From contig JAGPHL010000079.1 of NCBI GenBank assembly GCA_018055515.1, forward strand, positions 3,523-11,416: a DNA stretch of 7,894 bases, written 5' to 3'. Both the position numbers and the translations under genes were made by a program. The stretch's first letter is position 1, and the number at the start of each line of letters is the position of its first letter. The stretch comes from Anaerolineae bacterium (GTDB lineage: Bacteria > Chloroflexota > Anaerolineae > B4-G1 > SLSP01). The notes under the pieces were generated by a model. It saw only the letters and a program-made list of their open reading frames with translations, had not been told where the DNA came from and did not search any database. This document shows, one piece after another, positions 5,322-7,894 of the stretch.

Positions 5322-6647
5322 ATGCCCGAAGCTACTTTTCACTTTCCGCCGAATTTCAAATGGGGGGTTGCCACCGCCGCGCATCAGGTCGAGGGCAACA
5401 ACACCAACAATCAATGGTGGGCCTGGGAACAGCAGGAGGGGCACATCAAAGGGGGCCACACTTCCGGGCGCGCCTGCGATTGGTGGGAAGCGGCGGAGGC
5501 CGATTTCGACCGTGCGGCGGCCATGGGCCTGAATGCGCTGCGCCTTTCCATCGAGTGGAGCCGGGTCGAGCCGGAGCCGGGGCGCTTTGATAACGCCGCC
5601 CTGGAGCGTTACCGCGAGATGCTGAAGGGCCTGCAGCAGCGCGGCCTGGAGCCGATGGTGACGCTGCATCACTTCTCCAATCCGCTGTGGCTGGAGCAGC
5701 AGGGCGGCTGGCTGAACCAGGACACGCGCGCGCATTTCGTCCGTTACGTCGAGCGGGTGGTCAAGGCGCTTGGCGATCAGGTGACGTTGTGGTGCACCCT
5801 CAACGAGCCCAACGTCTACGCCGTGATGGGCTATCTCTATGGGACGTTTCCGCCCGGTCGGCGCGATTTCGGGGCGACCCGCGTCGTGTTGAAAGCCCTG
5901 CTTGGGGCTCACGCCGAGGCCTATCGCGCCATTCACCGCCTTCAACCCAATGCCAGGGTGGGACTGGCGCACAATCTGCGCTTTTTTGATCCCGCCAACC
6001 CGCACTCGTTTCTGGACCGGTCGGTGGCCAAGATCCTGGATCGGGGTTTCAATCGCTCCGTGCTCGATGCGGTGTGGAAAGGGCGGTGGGTCCTGCCCAT
6101 CGGTTTTGGCCCGGCCTGGTCGTTGCGTCACACGCTGGATTGGATCGGCCTGAACTATTACACGCGCGATCTGGTCGCTTTCGATAGCGGCGCCAAAGAG
6201 GCGTTGTTCAGCCGCACGCTCCATGCCCCCGATGCGGAGCTGCTCGACGGCGGGTACGGTGAGCTCTACCCGGAGGGGTTGCGGCGCGCGATCAAGCGCT
6301 TGTGGCAGATGCGCTTGCCGATCTACATCACCGAAAATGGCATTCCCGATAGCGACGACGATCAGCGGCCGGCCGCGTTGCTATTGCACCTGCACCAACT
6401 GTGGAAGATTTTGCAGAACAACATTCCCGTGCAAGGCTATTATCACTGGACGCTGGTGGACAATTTCGAGTGGGCGGAGGGCTGGACGTTGCGCTTCGGC
6501 CTGATCGAAATGGATCCCGCAACCGGCGTGCGCACGCCGCGCCCCAGTGCGGACCTCTACACGGCCATCGCGCGCGGCAACGCCCTCACGCCGGCGTTGA
6601 TTGACGCCTATGCACCGCAGCTGCGCCCGGTCTTGTTGCCGGAGTGA
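5322..6647 (+). CDS. Glycoside hydrolase family 1 beta-glycosidase
   Basis: A 441-residue cytoplasmic retaining beta-glycosidase of the usual GH1 length. It hydrolyses the terminal non-reducing beta-linked sugar of small glycosides (beta-glucosides, beta-galactosides or similar). Seen: the N-terminal FKWGVATAAHQVEG (12-25) with sugar-binding Q22; TLHHFSNPLW (114-123); TLNEPN (159-164) with acid/base E162; DWIGLNYYTR (273-282); YITENG (335-340) with nucleophile E338; and the aglycone-side signature LVDNFEWAEGW (378-388) followed by LRFGL. All catalytic residues are present, so it should be active. There is no signal peptide, so substrates must enter through a transporter not seen here. The start at 5322 is supported by AGGAGAGGG and by the family N-terminus beginning soon after. 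It is separated from degV by a terminator and followed ten bases later by queA, so these two are probably co-transcribed. The sugar specificity cannot be read from sequence. Confidence 0.95.
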   Translation: MPEATFHFPPNFKWGVATAAHQVEGNNTNNQWWAWEQQEGHIKGGHTSGRACDWWEAAEADFDRAAAMGLNALRLSIEWSRVEPEPGRFDNAALERYREMLKGLQQRGLEPMVTLHHFSNPLWLEQQGGWLNQDTRAHFVRYVERVVKALGDQVTLWCTLNEPNVYAVMGYLYGTFPPGRRDFGATRVVLKALLGAHAEAYRAIHRLQPNARVGLAHNLRFFDPANPHSFLDRSVAKILDRGFNRSVLDAVWKGRWVLPIGFGPAWSLRHTLDWIGLNYYTRDLVAFDSGAKEALFSRTLHAPDAELLDGGYGELYPEGLRRAIKRLWQMRLPIYITENGIPDSDDDQRPAALLLHLHQLWKILQNNIPVQGYYHWTLVDNFEWAEGWTLRFGLIEMDPATGVRTPRPSADLYTAIARGNALTPALIDAYAPQLRPVLLPE

Positions 6648-6657
6648 CCTCAGTCAG

Positions 6658-7719
6658 ATGAAAACTGCCGATCTTGACTATGACCTGCCTGTGGAGCTCA
6701 TCGCGCAGCAGGCAGTGGAGCCTCGGGACAGCTCGCGGCTGCTCGTCATTCACCGCGACACCGGCGCGCTGGAACATCGCATCTTCCGGGAGCTGGGGGA
6801 CTACCTTCATCCCGGCGATTTGCTTGTCGCCAATGAGAGCCGTGTCATCCCGGCGCGGCTGTTTGGGCGGAAGATGCCCGGCGGCGGCAAAGTCGAAATT
6901 CTGCTGCTGCGGGATCTCGGCGCGGCCCGTTGGCGAGCGCTCGTGGGCGGGGCGCGCACGCGCGTGGGAAGCCGCCTGCAGCTGCTGCGGGGTGATGAGC
7001 CCCTCGCGCTCTACGCTGAAGTGGAGGCGAGCGGGGAACGTGGCGAGCGCACGGTGGTGTTCTCTGAGCCCATCGAGCCGTACCTCGACAGCATCGGGCA
7101 AATGCCTTTGCCGCCGTACATTCATCAGGCCCTGGACGACCCGGAGCGCTATCAGACAGTGTATTCGCGCACCCTGGGCAGCGCCGCCGCGCCGACGGCG
7201 GGATTGCATTTCACGCCGGAGCTGCTGCTCGCCTTGCGGGATCAGGGGGTGCAGCTGGCCTTCGTCACCTTGCATGTGGGGCTGGATACGTTCCGTCCGA
7301 TCACGGAGGAAGCCATCGAAGGGCATGCCATCCACAGCGAATGGGCGACCCTCACGCCAGAAGTCGCCGCACAGATCAATCAGACGAAGGTGATGGGCGG
7401 GCGGGTCATCGCCGTGGGCACGACTTCGATGCGGGTGTTGGAGACCGCGGCGCGCGAAGGACTGCTGCAGACCTCCGCGGAGGGATGTCCGTGGCGCACG
7501 GTGGCGCCTTTCGAGGGTTTCACCCGGCTTTATATCACGCCCGGATTTCAATTCCGGGTGGTGGACGCGCTGATCACCAATTTCCACTTGCCGCGCAGTA
7601 CCCTCCTGGCGTTGGTGATGGCCTTTGCGGGCGTCGAGCTCATCCGCAAGGCCTACGCCGAAGCCATTCGTGAGCGTTATCGCTTCTTCTCTTTTGGCGA
7701 CGCTACGCTGATCCTCTAA
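6658..7719 (+). CDS. queA: S-adenosylmethionine:tRNA ribosyltransferase-isomerase QueA
   Basis: A 353-residue cytoplasmic enzyme of normal length. It transfers and rearranges the ribosyl part of S-adenosylmethionine onto preQ1 at wobble position 34 of tRNAs with GUN anticodons. The product is epoxyqueuosine, the penultimate step of queuosine synthesis. Seen family motifs in order: DYDLPVELIAQ (7-17), RDSSRLL (23-29), VIPARLFG (63-70), GKVEILLL (77-84), GQMPLPPYI (147-155), AAPTAGLHFT (177-186), VTLHVGLDTFRPI (203-215), VGTTSMRVLE (253-262), LITNFHLPRSTL (305-316) and FFSFGDATLI (343-352). The ATG at 6658 fits the family N-terminus (KTADLDYDLP). It lies ten bases after the GH1 stop, with GGAG (6641-6644) overlapping the end of the GH1 gene. 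The Shine-Dalgarno spacing of 13 bases is long, so translation may depend on the upstream gene. No tgt or other queuosine gene is adjacent. Identification is secure. Confidence 0.97.
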   Translation: MKTADLDYDLPVELIAQQAVEPRDSSRLLVIHRDTGALEHRIFRELGDYLHPGDLLVANESRVIPARLFGRKMPGGGKVEILLLRDLGAARWRALVGGARTRVGSRLQLLRGDEPLALYAEVEASGERGERTVVFSEPIEPYLDSIGQMPLPPYIHQALDDPERYQTVYSRTLGSAAAPTAGLHFTPELLLALRDQGVQLAFVTLHVGLDTFRPITEEAIEGHAIHSEWATLTPEVAAQINQTKVMGGRVIAVGTTSMRVLETAAREGLLQTSAEGCPWRTVAPFEGFTRLYITPGFQFRVVDALITNFHLPRSTLLALVMAFAGVELIRKAYAEAIRERYRFFSFGDATLIL

Positions 7720-7751
7720 CCGGCGGGCTTGCCTGTAATGAAATCGGTGGT

Positions 7752-7775
7752 GTCGCGTGAAGACGCGGCTTTTTT
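7752..7775 (+). terminator. Intrinsic terminator of queA
   Basis: GTCGCGT (7752-7758) pairs with ACGCGGC (7763-7769), with one G-U pair, around GAAG. Six T residues follow at once (7770-7775). It lies 32 bases after the queA stop and probably ends the GH1-queA transcript. Confidence 0.8.
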
Positions 7776-7894
7776 GCTGCTGGCGAGGTGAGACGGCCTT
7801 CTGGCATGACGTGCCTCCTGTCGCAACGTCGGCGTTGTGTTTCGATCCCGTTACGGTTTAACTTCCGGGCGTTTTTAAGGCTTCTTCATGGCCC
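7776..7894. other. Terminal non-coding stretch, no gene seen
   Basis: No reading frame here has a credible start, ribosome-binding site and family similarity on either strand. A small hairpin, CGCAACG (7822-7828) with CGTTGTG (7833-7839, one G-U pair) around TCGG, is followed by TTT only. The next gene presumably starts beyond the window. Confidence 0.5.

Noticed and set aside
7822..7842. Second terminator after queA
   Set aside because: The stem CGCAACG/CGTTGTG is plausible, but only three T residues follow before C and G, and a better terminator lies upstream at 7752-7775.

Overview
The window is a GC-rich bacterial chromosome segment with four confident protein genes, all on the + strand. 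Two things suggest a member of the Chloroflexota (Anaerolineae-like). The first is the giant PTPS-related membrane protein with tandem C-terminal beta modules (from memory, typical of that phylum). The second is the abundance of 7- and 8-nt simple-repeat blocks and short hairpin clusters. The taxonomic call is an inference from sequence style, not from a marker gene.

Layout. Positions 27-3824 encode a 1265-residue multi-pass membrane protein resembling a GT-C glycosyltransferase. It has an N-terminal membrane domain, an external beta domain, two more membrane segments and four tandem beta modules. Its gene is interrupted in frame by microsatellite-like DNA: three composite blocks (683-839, 1109-1222, 1383-1507), a smaller 8-nt block (2043-2074) and a 7-nt block at the extreme N-terminus (54-88). 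Simple helix alternation places the four internal blocks in cytoplasmic loops. Positions 3825-4343 are non-coding. They hold short repeats of the same families in reverse orientation, three compact hairpins, a near-consensus sigma70-type promoter (4105-4132) and a roughly 200-nt leader with a strong stem-loop. Positions 4344-5189 encode a DegV-family fatty-acid-binding protein, closed by an intrinsic terminator (5210-5243). Positions 5322-6647 encode a GH1 beta-glycosidase. Ten bases after its stop, queA (6658-7719) begins, encoding the tRNA queuosine-pathway enzyme, and it is followed by an intrinsic terminator (7752-7775). The last 119 bases hold no gene that I can support.

How the genes work together. 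degV looks like a single-gene transcription unit with its own promoter and terminator. The GH1 gene and queA look like a two-gene unit judging by spacing, although their functions are unrelated. The membrane protein probably acts on lipid-linked sugars or surface glycans, but this is only a fold-level inference.

The most interesting feature is the modular repeat architecture. In the three large blocks, 8-nt units of the type CGARNNAG are always followed by a CGANTCAC junction and then by 7-nt units of the type ACGNANT. The units are built so that each translates without stops in all three forward frames. The blocks can therefore sit inside a gene, yet gain or loss of a single unit would shift the downstream frame. 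The intergenic region carries the same 8-nt-then-7-nt order on the minus strand, split by the hairpin cluster.
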